Positions 42,290-53,003 of a stretch of DNA of 64,000 nt are shown here, in pieces. The position numbers and the translations under genes were made by a program. The notes under the pieces were generated by a model that had not been told where the DNA came from, searched no databases, and saw only the letters and a program-made list of their open reading frames with translations. The first letter of the stretch is position 1; every line of letters starts with the position of its first letter. Origin of the DNA: Morchella semilibera (Eukaryota; Ascomycota; Pezizomycetes; Pezizales; Morchellaceae); assembly GCA_009192285.1 (NCBI GenBank), contig CM018604.1, positions 2,480,001 to 2,544,000 of the forward strand, read 5' to 3'.

Positions 42290-45239
42290 ATGAAGTCTAT
42301 GTGTCCTTTCTGCACCAAATGTTATAGCACTTCAGCAGGTTTTGATAAGCATCTCCGTTCTGCGCACCCCAGCAAGGCGGATGAATGGTTCATAGAACAG
42401 TCAAATTTCTTTGAGCTCGAGAGCCAGTTAACCAGTCCCGACGACTCCCAAGATAGTGCTGATGACCCAGAAAACGGAAGCAACTACTGCGGAGGGCAAG
42501 CCGACTCGGATCTGGAATCCGAACCCTCTTTCATGCAGGATTCGGAGGACAATGAGGGGAGAGGTTGCGCAACAACTATTTATGAAGGTGCGGGGGAGGG
42601 CTTGTTCGTCTCTAAGGAGTATCCCCAGTGCTCCGAGAGCCTTCTTGAGGACCCGTGGCACCCCTTCAACTCAGCATACGAATTTCGGATTGCGCGCTAC
42701 TTCATACTATCCAAGGCATCGCAAAGCAACATCGACAGTTTCTTTCTTCATGCCCCAGTAAGCAATGGGCAGTGCTCCTATAGCACTGGCCGGGGCTTTA
42801 TGCGAAGGTTGGACGAAATGAATGATTATCTGGGAAAATCGAGCTGGCGACATTCTGAGGTTGAAATAGCGGGGCAAATGGTCCCGTACTACTACCGCGA
42901 CCCGTTAACAATTGTGCGATTCCTTCTTGGCCAGCGGGCATTCAGGAATTACTTAGTGTACGCGCCGGTGATGGAATATAACGAGTCAGGGGAAAGGATG
43001 TATGGAGAAATGCATACGGCAGACTGGTGGTGGGAGACACAGGTGAGAACTCCCTAATGCCCTGAGAGCACCCGCTAATGCCCTGAGAGCACCCGCTAAT
43101 GCCCTAAAAACAGAATACACTACCGGAAGGATCTACCTTAATTCCTATCATATGCGCGTCGGACGGTACACACCTGACAAATTTTAGTGGAGACAAGAAG
43201 GCCTGGCCAGTCTATTTGACGATTGGTAATATTGTTTCCTCGGTGCGGGGCAAGCCCTCAGGGCACCCGCTAATTCCCCTGGGGTTGTTGCCGGTGCCTC
43301 CAAAGCTGGGGAAAAACGCGAATGCCAATATGCTGCTCCGCCGTCAGAGTCAAAAGGCACTACACCAAGCTCTCAATAACATTTTCGAGAGCTTGAACAG
43401 ACGCAAGGACGGAGAGGTGATGGCCTGCGCGGATGGCTTCGAACGCCTCTGCTTCCCGGTCCTATGCAGCTGGATTGCCGATCAATCCGAACATGCATCC
43501 CTGCAAAATATCAGCAACTACGCCTGCCCTAGATGTGAGGTAGAATTCCAATGCCTTGGGAGCACTGGGCGATATCCTGAGCGCGATCATCAAAGCTATC
43601 AGGATATGGTTAGGAGTTTAGGGGGAACCCGGCAAACACATCAGCAGTCCAATACCTTGTATCGAAGTCCGTAAAGACACTCTTCAATGCTTTCTGGGAT
43701 ATGCCCAGGGTCAACGCCTACGACCTCAACAAGCCCGATATCCTGCACAACATATATCTAGGCTTATTAAAACACATGATGGAGTGGGTTCAGGCGTTCC
43801 TCAAGAAGCATAATCGATTGGACGCGTTCGACCAGGCTTGGTCGTCGATTGCACCATATCCTGGGCTTGCAGTACCAAATAAGCCTTACAGGGCGACGAC
43901 ACAATGGCAGGGAAAGGAGATGCGGAATCTTGGGCGGATTGTCCTGGGGGTACTCGCGGTTGCTCTGAGGGACCCGTGCGCAGCTGTGAGGGTAGACTTT
44001 GGGAAGGCGCTAAAATGTGTACGCTCATTGATAGATTTTCATTTGATGGCGCAGTATGGGAGTCATACAAGAGATACCCTAGACTATCTAGAGGGATATC
44101 TCAAGGACTTCCACAAGTACAAGGATATCTTCCTTGAGTTTCGCGCTGACAAGCGGGTGAAGAATAATGCAAGGGAGCGGACGAGAGCCTTGAAACAGCA
44201 GACTGAAGGCTCCCAGAGCACTGACCACTGCCTACGGGAGATTCACGAGATCCGTGAAAGGTCGCACTTCAACTTCATTAAGTTGCACCTGCTATCACAT
44301 TATAGGGAGCATGTGGAGCGCTTTGGTAGCATTCCGATGTTCTCCACAGATATGAGCGAGCTCGCCCATATACACCAGATCAAAGAAGCATATAGAGCAT
44401 CGAATAAGGTCGACGCGGCGACCCAAATCCTGGACTATGGCGGGCGACGATTAGCACTAGAGATACGAATATTGAACCTGAAAGATATCGTCGGGACTCC
44501 GGAGGGTAGTGGTGAAAGCCTCTGGAGACATCACGACAACCTACGGGAGTTACTTGAGGTGCTCGAGACCGAGGAGCGGAAAAGGTTACCTAGCGAATGT
44601 CCTGTTATCGATGCTCGACTCCCATTACGGAAGCTCTGCAATCCATCGCGAGAATCAAAACGACTATATGATATCGCGGATGCGCTTAGAATGAGTAGAA
44701 TGACACTGGTCAGGCTTGTGAGAGAATATGCAGCAGATACGGGATGCCTTGAGAGCTTTGCCGGAAGCTGGGAGAGCATTAGTGAGTACCGTGTGGAAAG
44801 GTTCAGGTGTCTGCGGGTGCCTATACCCATTTTCCAAAGACCAGACGTATATGAGTTTCATCACCTCCGCTGTACAGGAGATGTAGTATTCAGAAAGCGG
44901 GGAGTAAGGAACGATTGGATTTGGGTTGCGGTATCATCAGAAGAGCACTGGGGAGTGCTCAGAGGACGTCTTCCGGGTAGGCTAGAGGCTATAATCAAGC
45001 TTCGTGATAATAGAGGGCGATCCCATAGACTGTGTGTGGTGGAGCTTTTGGAAGCAAAGGACTCTGGGACTCCCGATAGCCCTCATGGCCTTCCGAGAGT
45101 CTCCAGACGCTCAAGAAATAGGGTATGGGTAGTGAATATTCGCAGCATATTGGGAATGGCTCACCTATTCGAAGTTGATGGAGGAAACTGGCTTGTAAAT
45201 AGTAGGATTGATTTGCGTACATGGAATGAATTTAGCTGA
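42290..45239 (+). pseudogene. Element 1 Plavaka-type transposase
   Basis: It begins MKSMCPFCTKCYSTSAGFDK, a C2H2 finger at the very N-terminus. Further blocks are ATTIYEGAGE, YSTGRGFMRRLDEMN, SEVEIAGQMVPYYYRDP and GEMHTADWWWETQ. After the 71-nt intron (43043-43113) come CASDGTHLTNFSGDKKAWPV, the zinc-binding ACADGFERLCFPVLCSWIAD with HASLQNISNYACPRCEVEF, NKPDILHNIYLGLLKHMMEW, QWQGKEMRNLGRI, RSHFNFIKLHLLSHYREH and the tail ILGMAHLF, NWLVNSRIDLRTWNEF. Such proteins form a CACTA-like group that cuts and pastes DNA. A frame change near 43640 (between GGTRQTH and AVQYLVSKSVKTLF) interrupts an otherwise full-length protein of about 930 residues. It could be a sequencing error. Divergent to the accessory genes. 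Confidence 0.88.
43043..43113 (+). other. Transposase intron made of the element 1 motif
   Basis: This 71-nt intron starts GTGAGAAC and ends AAACAG. Nearly all of it is three copies of a unit CCCTGAGAGCACCCGCTAAT. The position matches the element 3 intron at 20961-21021. Confidence 0.8.
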
Positions 45240-45267
45240 ATAGTTAGCTTGAAGTTGGTTTTCTAAG

Positions 45268-45684
45268 CACTGATGAATGCTCTCAGAGCACTGATGAATG
45301 CCCCCAGAGCACTGGTGGGTGCTCTCAGAGCAATAGTACACTTGAGAGGGGTGGGGAGAATAATCAGGTGGAGAGGGCTTCAGGCGCTCCAGGCGTAAAG
45401 GCTTGGAGTCTCCGCCCTGGCGAGAGGGTTGCGCCAGGAGATGGTGGTAATGGGATCCTCTCCAGGGGCTCCAGGAGCTCCAGGCGCAAAGGCTTGGTGT
45501 CTCCGCCCTGGCGAGAGGGTTACGCCAGGAGATGGTGTGGTAGGATGCATCTCCAGGGGCTCCTGGCGCCTCCAGGCGATAAGCCTTGGCGTCCGCGCCC
45601 TGGCGCAGGGGTTTGCGCCAGGAGAACAGCTTTGCGCCAGGGCGGAGGGTTATGCGCCCAGAGACAACTGCAAGCTTGCTGATG
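45268..45684. repeat. Right subterminal region of element 1
   Basis: Three GAGCACTGATGAATGCTCTC-type units (45268-45335) are followed by three roughly 95-bp units with CTCCAGGCG...CGCCAGGAG palindromes, and then the terminus TTGCTGATG. The left end has the same CCTGGCGC character. Confidence 0.75.
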
Positions 45685-45773
45685 CAAGCAGCCCTCCTCC
45701 GCCTCATTATCGATGTATCCTAGAAGAGAAACAGGACAGCCCAATGCCACTGTGGGGCTTTAGGGGCCGCAGA

Positions 45774-46652
45774 TGATGAAGTTAAAGATACACCCACCGC
45801 CGGGGCACCTCCTGCCCGTACAAACGAACTGCAGACCACACCGGAGTTCTGGCAGGCCTTGGGAATACCCTACAGGCCGGCAATAACTATACATATTATT
45901 GACTCAGAAAGGGTTCTAGGTATCCCCAGCAATATATACCGCCACTACGATTGGTACAGGCCCGTATCGCTTATCCCCTTTATTAACATCTTTCAGGGGT
46001 TGTCTATGCAAGATTTGAAAAGACTTGCAATAAAGCGAGCCCCACCAGCGGCTTCAGGAAGCCTCGCGAGGGCTTTCCGAGCCTTCTACAGGGCGTTGTC
46101 CAATTTGGCCCCGGTGGCAGGCACCCTATCCCCCAAATCCAGAATGTGCAGATCGGAGATTCTGAAGAACTGGAAGGTTGGCTCAAAACCACAGAGACAA
46201 AACCCTTAAGGCTCTGTGCGGTGCTTCACAGGCCTTCAGCAATCATTATTGGGCCTACCCAAATGCCTCAAAAACCTTCACTAGAAGGATATCAGCACTT
46301 TACTAGAGTCGACATTGATGGAATAGAGCTTGATGTTGAGGAGGAAATGCTAACGTTTAGGAATAAGGTTGATCAAACAGGTTTGAATATCTCCAAGCCT
46401 TGTACTGATGAGGGATGCCAGATGGTCCAGGTGGTGGTGCATGAGCGTTCCGAGAGGCACGGAGCTATTGGAAGAAGGCTCAATCAGCATTATAGAAGGC
46501 TCTACCCAAATGCCATTACATTTGAGTCTTGTCACTATGATCGTGAACGTATTTGGACCCAGGCTGAGAGAAATCACCTGTTTAGGCACACCAATGGTGA
46601 AGGCGGAGATGCCAATAACCGTGTCTCCGAAGACTCTAGCGACCTAGTGTGA
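45774..46652 (+). pseudogene. Element 2 accessory gene 1 homologue
   Basis: Blocks line up with the gene at 39221-41531: RPAITIHIIDSERVLG (PSITVTVVDPDF there), LSMQDLKRLAI, then in another frame NVQIGDSEELEGWLKTTETK, CAVLHRP, QVVVHERSERHG and RIWTQAERNHLF. The frame change near 46100 falls in a stretch made of the AGGCTT/GAGCCTTC motif, so it may be an intron or decay. It ends at 46652. The first part of the gene is lost at the junction with element 1. No known domain. Confidence 0.62.
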
Positions 46653-46965
46653 GTTTAGAAGGCCCGAGGGGCGTTGATTAGAGCTTAGAAGGCTTGATTA
46701 GAGTTTAAAAGGCTTGATTAGAGCTTGGAAGGCCTGATAAGCGGTTTGATGTTGACTGCAGTTGTTTTTTGTTTTTTGGAGATGCAGTTGCAATTTTGCC
46801 TGTTTGGGAATGTATGGTTGCCTATTTGGGTATCATGTTATCTTATTTAGGTTAGTTATAGGATTGATTTTGTCTTAGCAAGCCGTCCGGAAGGCTTCTC
46901 GCCAAAAACCTCTAATTGCCGAGAAAAAGCAAAGGTGATATGGTGTGAATCGAACCATATATAGT
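46653..46965 (+). other. Gap between element 2 accessory genes
   Basis: Apart from the 20-bp repeat, the stretch is AT-rich and has no convincing frame. It presumably holds the terminator of gene 1 and the promoter of gene 2. Confidence 0.5.
46674..46735 (+). repeat. Tandem repeat, 20-bp unit, three copies
   Basis: Three units of TTGATTAGAGCTTAGAAGGC type stand between the two accessory genes. The corresponding gap in element 1 holds the GAGCACT cluster. Confidence 0.8.
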
Positions 46966-49731
46966 GGAGATGAGAGGCTTCATGAAGGCTCTTCCAGCCT
47001 TACAAACCACTATCATGGCTTCACAGAGAGCAGAAATCAACAATTGTGGCGATGAGGAAGGACATGACATGCAAGCCCCGATCTCCTCCTCCATTAATCA
47101 ACGTCTAAGCGGGGCGATAAGTGTTTCGAGTGCTGCGAGCAGTAGGAATTCCGGTACTACAGAACCAGATACTGACCCCAATTAATATGGCTCCCCGAAC
47201 ACTCCAGAACGGTTTCCGGATGGGGCAATATTGGTAAACGGAGCGTTGCAGGGCCCAACAAAAACCTGGAGTGATTTTGATGATCATCCAGAGGAGGAAG
47301 ACTACGTTCAAATTCATGAGGATGACTATGAGAACGAGGAGCCGGGAGATGAGAATGCACCACCGCCCCAGCGTATGCCTTTATCAGAACGGAATATATC
47401 CCCAGTCCCACCATCCCTACCACAACCACCACAACTACCACCACCATCACAACCACTGCCAAGACCACCATCAAACCGGGGTTCGCGAGCTGGAAAAATA
47501 CCAAGGGAAGCCCCTGTGGCCTCCGCCAAGGCTCTTGCAGCCACTCGAAGGAGACCTAGTGGACTGGCAGCAGAAGCAATTGCTTCTTCTTCTTTTGAAG
47601 TAAATATGATGCAGGTATGTGATATTTAAATCCCCCTCATCTCAGTCAAACCGCTGATATATCGGAGCACGGAAACTGTCATGTCGTGAATTCCCGAAGG
47701 CTGGAAACTCCACGGAAGGCTGGAGCAGCCTCCGAAAGGTCTAGCATCGCCTCCATAAGTTCATCATTTCGCTCGAACAGCAGCACTTTGCGACAAGAAC
47801 TCGACCGCGAGAACAAGACAACCCCTTCAAATTCACAATCTTTTTGCATGCCTAGCTCTCCACAGCAATATCGTAGAGCCCTATCTCCATATAGAACGCC
47901 AATGCCTTCGCAGTATGAAACGCCAACGCCTTCGTAGTATATAGCACCAGAGCCTGACTCCATTAAAGAAAACTCAGCAGAGGCCAATTCGGTAATCAAC
48001 CATGCGGGATATCTTCTCAGACGTTATACATTGCTCGAGGAGCCTTGGCCTCAAGCTGATTCTCTTAGTATTAATGTCCGTCGGTTTTGAAGTGAGGCAA
48101 ACGACCATTTTAATAGAAGTCTACCAATAACTTAGTTAGCTAGGGGCGACGTGAGTGCCTCATGTGCCTTTCGGAGGGCTTAGTGAGCCTTCGCTAACTT
48201 CTTCCATTAGGTTCAAATCAATTATTCGCGGGTGAGATCGCACCTTGTTTTTAAAGTGAAGGACTGCATGTCAAAGGATCTTTTGTATGGCTTGAGCAAG
48301 GAGAAAACGACAGAGGGAAAGGGTAAGAAGGTGTCCTTTCTCATCGAGAATGACCGTTTTATAAGCAATTCTGATAATTATACTGTAAGAGCTCTCTCCA
48401 CCATTCTATGAGCCTTCGGCAAGGTGCTGACAGCCACTGGACAGGCCGGCTTCACTTTTGGGCCCAGGAAATCGTAGAAGTAATATTTCTAAAATATTAC
48501 AAAGGTGATAAAATGTGTGGGGCCAGGGATCCTGGTTTCATTGATGATATAACTCAGGCGTTTATTAGCCTAGTTTGCACCTCAATCTGGTTTATCTTAC
48601 GATCTTGGAAAAGAGGTATATACGTTGAAGGGTTGAACTTCAATCCGCAGCAGAAACCGGATATCATGAGTAAGGCGCACCAAGCTCTCTATGTCCCGGT
48701 GTCTTGGCATCGGTCCAGATGGTTTGGTAGTTGTGGGGCGGTTGCGATGAATGGAGTTAGGTTAATCAAGGATGGGGTAAAATAAGGTGGGGATGTCGTC
48801 ATTAGATTCTATGAGGTTCGATGGCGTGATGGATTGGTAATAGGAATTCGCGAAGTGGTGGGGAGGAATACAAAGTGTGGTTGGGATGGATTTCTATGGG
48901 TTTCTGTAAGTGAATGTGTGAGTCATAGTGGACTGGTGGAGGAGAGGTGTTAAATAGTGGGTGTAGATGTTTTCCTTAGTTCTTTCTTTCTTTTCTCTCT
49001 GTCTCGTCTTGCTGTTGTCTCGGTACATAGGAATCTACTCCTATTCTTAAGCTATAGCTCCTCGTACCTAAGATTTTGTCCTCTAAGCAGGAAAGCCATA
49101 GTACCTCTTATCGTTCCCGTTGAGGTCTATCCGGTCCTCACTCTCTCTGCCCTACACTCTTGTGCCTTTGCCCTTGCCTTTGCCTTTGCCGGTGCCTGTG
49201 CTTGTGCCTGCCCGGTGTTGTTCCCGTCTTCGTCGGTCTCTTCGTTGCGTAGGCTGTGCTCCTTGGGTCCTTCTCCGTCATTATTGTCATATTCTACGTT
49301 GTGTCTGGTTACTCCGTCACACTCTAAAAGGCTTCTTTCTGACTTCAGGATACCTCCAGCTACCTATAACAGGATGTTAAGCACATGGGGGAAGAGAAGC
49401 AAGGAGAACCAAAAGGGCACACTGGAAGTAATATGAGAATCAATTCGCGAGAAGGTAAATAAAAAAGTCTCAAAGAGACTTATCTATATACTAACAAGCC
49501 TTTTAGGTCGATGAGTTAAGAGGGCCTAAAGAGGTTATATCCAGAGTCGGCCTGGAGGAGGATGATGTTCAATTAGCTGCGGATATAGCCGCATGGAGAG
49601 CTGCAAAGAGGTGCGGGAAGAAAGGAAAGGCACCAGCAGTGATTGAGAGAAGCAATTTGGGGGGCGTGGGCATGGCGAAAGCGGGAGAGGCATTTCAAGA
49701 GACTCCCACCGCCTCGACGGTGGATATGTGA
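46966..49731 (+). pseudogene. Element 2 accessory gene 2 (DUF6532-like) homologue
   Basis: The start is uncertain; 46966 is the first reasonable ATG. Exon 1 ends AIASSSFEVNMMQ before GTATGTG, like exon 1 of the element 1 gene. RRYTLLEEPWPQADSL follows, then an intron (GTGAGTGCC..CATTAG, 48150-48209) and SRVRSHLVFKVKDC with VSFLIENDRFISNSDNYT. Next comes EIVEVIFLKYYKGDKMCGAR with TQAFISLVCTSIWFILRSWK. An intron interrupted by the LTR 48692-49321 follows, then RMLSTWGKRSKENQ and GLEEDDVQLAADIAAWRAAK, ending at 49731. A TGA before ESIREK and a stop near 47938 break the frame. Function unknown. Confidence 0.65.
48692..49321 (+). mobile_element. Solo LTR with CTCTA target duplication
   Basis: It is 630 bp long, TGTCCCGG...CGTCACA, Gypsy-1 family. 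CTCTA stands at 48687-48691 and again at 49322-49326. It lies within a predicted intron of element 2 accessory gene 2. Confidence 0.88.
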
Positions 49732-49759
49732 TTTTGGGGGAGGACTCCTATTTTGATGT

Positions 49760-50347
49760 ATGGTATGAATAATCGAAGTGGATTTTGAGGTATCAGTAGA
49801 TTAGTAATAGTTTGAAAGTCCTCAGAGATATTGCTAGAGCCCAGGAGATTGGCAGGGATTACAGGAGAGCATGGGAGATCTAGCTTAATCTTTAAGAGTC
49901 TCCGGAGATATCAGGAGGGCTTGGGAAACCCTCTGGAGAGCCCAGCAAAATGACCGGGATTACAGGAGAGCTTGGGAGGTTTCGCTTAATCATCAATAGT
50001 CCGGAGATATCAGGAGGGCTTGGCGAGGCCTCCCGAGAGCGCCCTACTCATCCTTGGGCTTATAACAAAGCGTCTCTGAAGCCTCTCTAAACAAAAACCT
50101 CTTACCAGTGTGGAGGTCTGCGATATCTCACAACCTCTTTGGAGAGAATAACAAAGCCTCCAGAGGGCACCGGAAGAGTGCCACTTAGCATCAGGAGAGC
50201 CCGCTAAGCCTTTTTGAAGGCTCGAGAGGCTCCCGTAAGGGCTCAGGAGGTCCTCGTATGGGCAGGTAAGCCCCGGGAGATCGAAAGTTTGATGGGTGTC
50301 TCCGAACGTCTCCCACACCTCTCGGGCCTCCGGTAGGGTCGAATAGG
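49760..50347. repeat. Right subterminal repeats of element 2
   Basis: A unit of about 120 bp containing GATTACAGGAGAGC and CCGGAGATATCAGGAGGGCT occurs twice (about 49850-49935 and 49955-50035). It is followed by GAGGCCTCC, GAAGGCTCGAGAGGCTCCC and similar motifs up to the terminus at 50357. No gene is seen. Confidence 0.72.
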
Positions 50348-50357
50348 TTTGCTGATG

Positions 50358-52266
50358 ACCCTGGCTCCCCTCATCCTAGGGGCAGAGTTCCTGGGAGCCA
50401 GTGTCCGCAGGCATTCCCTAACTAGGTGTCCACCTTGACCACAGTAAAAACATCTATTTTCTACGCGGCATGCCTCTCTTTCTTGAGGGTTTGGGCAGCC
50501 ACGACCAAATGACAAATCCATAGGGGCTACTCCTCCAGGCGTATAGGATGGGTGAGCAACTGCAGGTGGGTTAGGGCAAGCGGGAGCTTGATAGCGGAGA
50601 GCAGGAGGGGCAGGAGCTTGGTAGCGCAGGGCGGGAGTGGCAGGGGCCTTGTAGTAGAGGGTAGGCAGAACAGGAGCAACGTAGCGAGGTGCGGAGTGAG
50701 CGGGGGCAGCAGGGGCTTGGTAGCAAGAGCAGTAGCGAGCAATGAGCATCTGCTGCTTGTTGTCCACTGGCAAGCATTGGAGAATATGGGTACGTTCATA
50801 AATAGTGGCAGGGGTTTCTTCATGGACCATAAGATTGGTAAGTTACTGGCCTAGACCTTCCATAAGAGCCTCCATATTGGCCGTCTCTCCCATCCCAGCC
50901 TCGGCAGCATAGGATTGGAACTCGGCGAAGTATTCTGAGAAGGGGCGGTTGAGTTGTCTAATTCTTCTGAGGGCACAAAGAGCGGTACCTACCTGGTCTG
51001 GGTCCTCAAAGGCTGTATTCAAAATTTCAAAAAACCTCTCCGTGGAGGGGAGGTTGATTACATTGGCAGTAATATATGGTATAAATTCGTCAGCGGCAGG
51101 GCTTTCCAAGTGAGAGATGGCATAAGTCAATTGATTCTGGAGGGTAGGGTACCTATTGGCATTGCCCACTGGCAAGAGCTTGAGTTTCAACATATTCTGG
51201 AACTGAGGGAGTCCCTTCCGGTTGCCGCGGTATTTCTCCAGGTACGGAAGCTTCTCTGACCTTTTGGTCATGGGTTCCTGGGTAAGGATGAAGCCTTTCA
51301 GGAGGCAGTTGTGGCGTCGTGAAGGGGGCAGGGGAAGAGGTTTGGCTGCGGGTGGCGGAGACGGATGGGGGAGTGCAGCCTGTGTGGCTAGCGCTGCTTG
51401 GGCTGCTTGGGTTGCTTGATTTGCTGTAGTCACTTGGGCCTGGAGGGTAGTTATCTGTGCTTCCAAGATGGAGATCTGTCTTTCCAGATCCTGGTTTTCC
51501 CTCTCCAGTTCTGTTATCCTCTTGGTTCATTCTTCAAGTTCTTTGACTTCATCGGCATCCTCCTTTTCGTGTGCCAGGTCCTCCTTGTACTGTAGAGGTC
51601 CTTGTTGACACTATTTGATCATCTGGTAGATTCTCACATTATCGCAGTGGTATCATGGCGTGGAGCGTACTTAATGCCAGTGACGTTGCGGGAAGAAGGA
51701 TTAGTCAGGGGTTTTCTATGGTGTTCTATGAGTTTCTGTTGCCGGGATTCTATGAGTCAATGTTGCGCATGTATTTCTAATAAGAGGATTTCCTTGGGGT
51801 TCTATGGGTTTCTATGGTATGAGTCAGCGAAGGGATTTTGGGGCTATATATAGGGAGCTCTCTGCCTCGCTTGTAGGGTTTCTCCTTCTCTTCTTTCTTT
51901 TTCACGCAACCTTCCTGTCCTTTAGTCAATATAAAGCTTTAGGATCTCTAGCTACTATTGAGTCCTCCTGCTCCTACCCCCAGAGGGTAGGAGAAAACCT
52001 ATAGACCTTGTCTCATACCCCACTTCGTCTCGCCCCATTCTTCACCCTGTACCCCTCCTCTGTCGCCTCACCTAACCTTACATACTCCAGCCCCACTTCG
52101 TCCTACCTCAGTTGTGTACCTTGGCACCTCTCGTTCTTGTCCTCGCCTCGCTCCGTGATAAGTGGCTTCCATTGGGGGGATTGGGGTTTGTTGTAAAGAA
52201 GACTTCCAGTTCGGTAGCGAGCCCTTCTTGGTCAAAGGGTTCGGTTTCCACAGGGGCGGTAGACAT
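50358..52266 (-). pseudogene. Gypsy-3 Gag, interrupted at both sides
   Basis: It starts MSTAPVETEPFDQEGLATEL at 52266. After a solo LTR (about 51602-52170) it resumes with a coiled-coil stretch (ERENQDLERQISILEAQITT). The Gag core (KYRGNRKGLPQFQNMLKLKL) and one zinc knuckle (CFYCGQGGHLVREC) follow. A TAA interrupts the frame after MEGLGQ near 50840. The gene is cut at 50357 by the end of element 2, and protease and polymerase are not seen. Confidence 0.83.
51602..52170 (+). mobile_element. Solo LTR within Gypsy-3 gag
   Basis: The stretch separates two parts of the gag gene and carries a GGCTATATATAGGG promoter box (TATATATA at 51845-51852) followed by a CT-rich start region. Its 3' part resembles the inverted sequence at 52330-52780 and 5226-5870. 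Borders are approximate; I could not identify a target duplication. Confidence 0.6.
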
Positions 52267-52329
52267 GGTTAAGTTTCTTTGGTATAGGGCTTGGATGTGT
52301 TATAGGTTGGCGTTGGAGACGCAACCTTA

Positions 52330-52779
52330 GTATTACGGAGCCGGACGAGGGCAGAGTTGAAACTTCCCAAGGTATAATACCAAAGCAAAGTGAAGCAAGG
52401 CGAGACAGAGCGAAACGGAAGGGCGGAGCGAGACAGAATGCAGTGAATCACTAGGAACAAGGAACGAAACAGAGGCCAGAGTAGGGAACTAGGAGTTGCG
52501 AAGTTTGCATTACGTAGTTGACAGGAAGATTGCGTGAAGAAGAAAGGGAAGAAGGAGAAATCCTACAAGCGAGGGAGAGAGCTCCCTATATATAGCCCTA
52601 GCATCCCTTAGCTGACTCATCTCATAGAAACCTATAGAACCTCAAGGAAAATACCCTATTACAAATACAAGCATACTCTTGACTCATGGAACCCCTGTAA
52701 CAGAACATAATAGAACATCATAGAAAACCCTGACTAATCCTTCTTCCCGCAACGTCGCTAAGTACGTTCCATACACACA
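52330..52779 (-). repeat. Gypsy-3 5' LTR, truncated by LINE C
   Basis: Read on the minus strand it has the same TATA box and CT-rich region as the solo LTR at 51602. It lies just upstream of the gag start at 52266, where the 5' LTR is expected. The outer part is lost at the LINE C border. Confidence 0.62.
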
Positions 52780-53003
52780 CAACCCCACCTCAGGAACTGA
52801 TTTTTGAGATATCATCAAGCCGACTTCAGATCCATCATCTCCATCAAAACTTGCACCTAATCACCAACCCCTGAAATCACAGCTCTTCTTTTGTTATTTT
52901 TTACACCACCTTGCTGCCAAGCCAGCCCCAAACAAAAACTCTGCCAAGCCGCTCTCACCCACCCCATCAAAGTCCTAGCACACACACAGCCACTAGTCTC
53001 AAC

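Larger units (their letters stand above)
35592..45684 (+). mobile_element. Element 1: three-gene Plavaka-type DNA transposon
   Basis: It is bounded by CATCAGCAA (35592-35600) and TTGCTGATG (45676-45684), with related subterminal sequence rich in CCTGGCGC at both ends. It contains a transposase on the plus strand (42290-45239) and two accessory genes on the minus strand (41531-39221 and 38668-36231). Repeats of a palindromic motif of about 20 bp (GAGCACT...TGCTC, GGGCACTC) run through it. A Gypsy-1-family solo LTR lies inside at 40152-40785. The outer dinucleotides (TG and CA) do not match, so the borders may come from two elements joined by recombination. Confidence 0.72.
45685..50357 (+). 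mobile_element. Element 2: accessory half of a second Plavaka-type transposon
   Basis: The right end TTTGCTGATG (50348-50357) lies inside the Gypsy-3 gag gene. The left part, where a divergent transposase would be expected by analogy with element 1, is replaced by the end of element 1 at 45684. It keeps homologues of both accessory genes in the same relative order, and its private motif is AGGCTC...GAGCCT. A solo LTR is inserted at 48692-49321. Confidence 0.68.
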
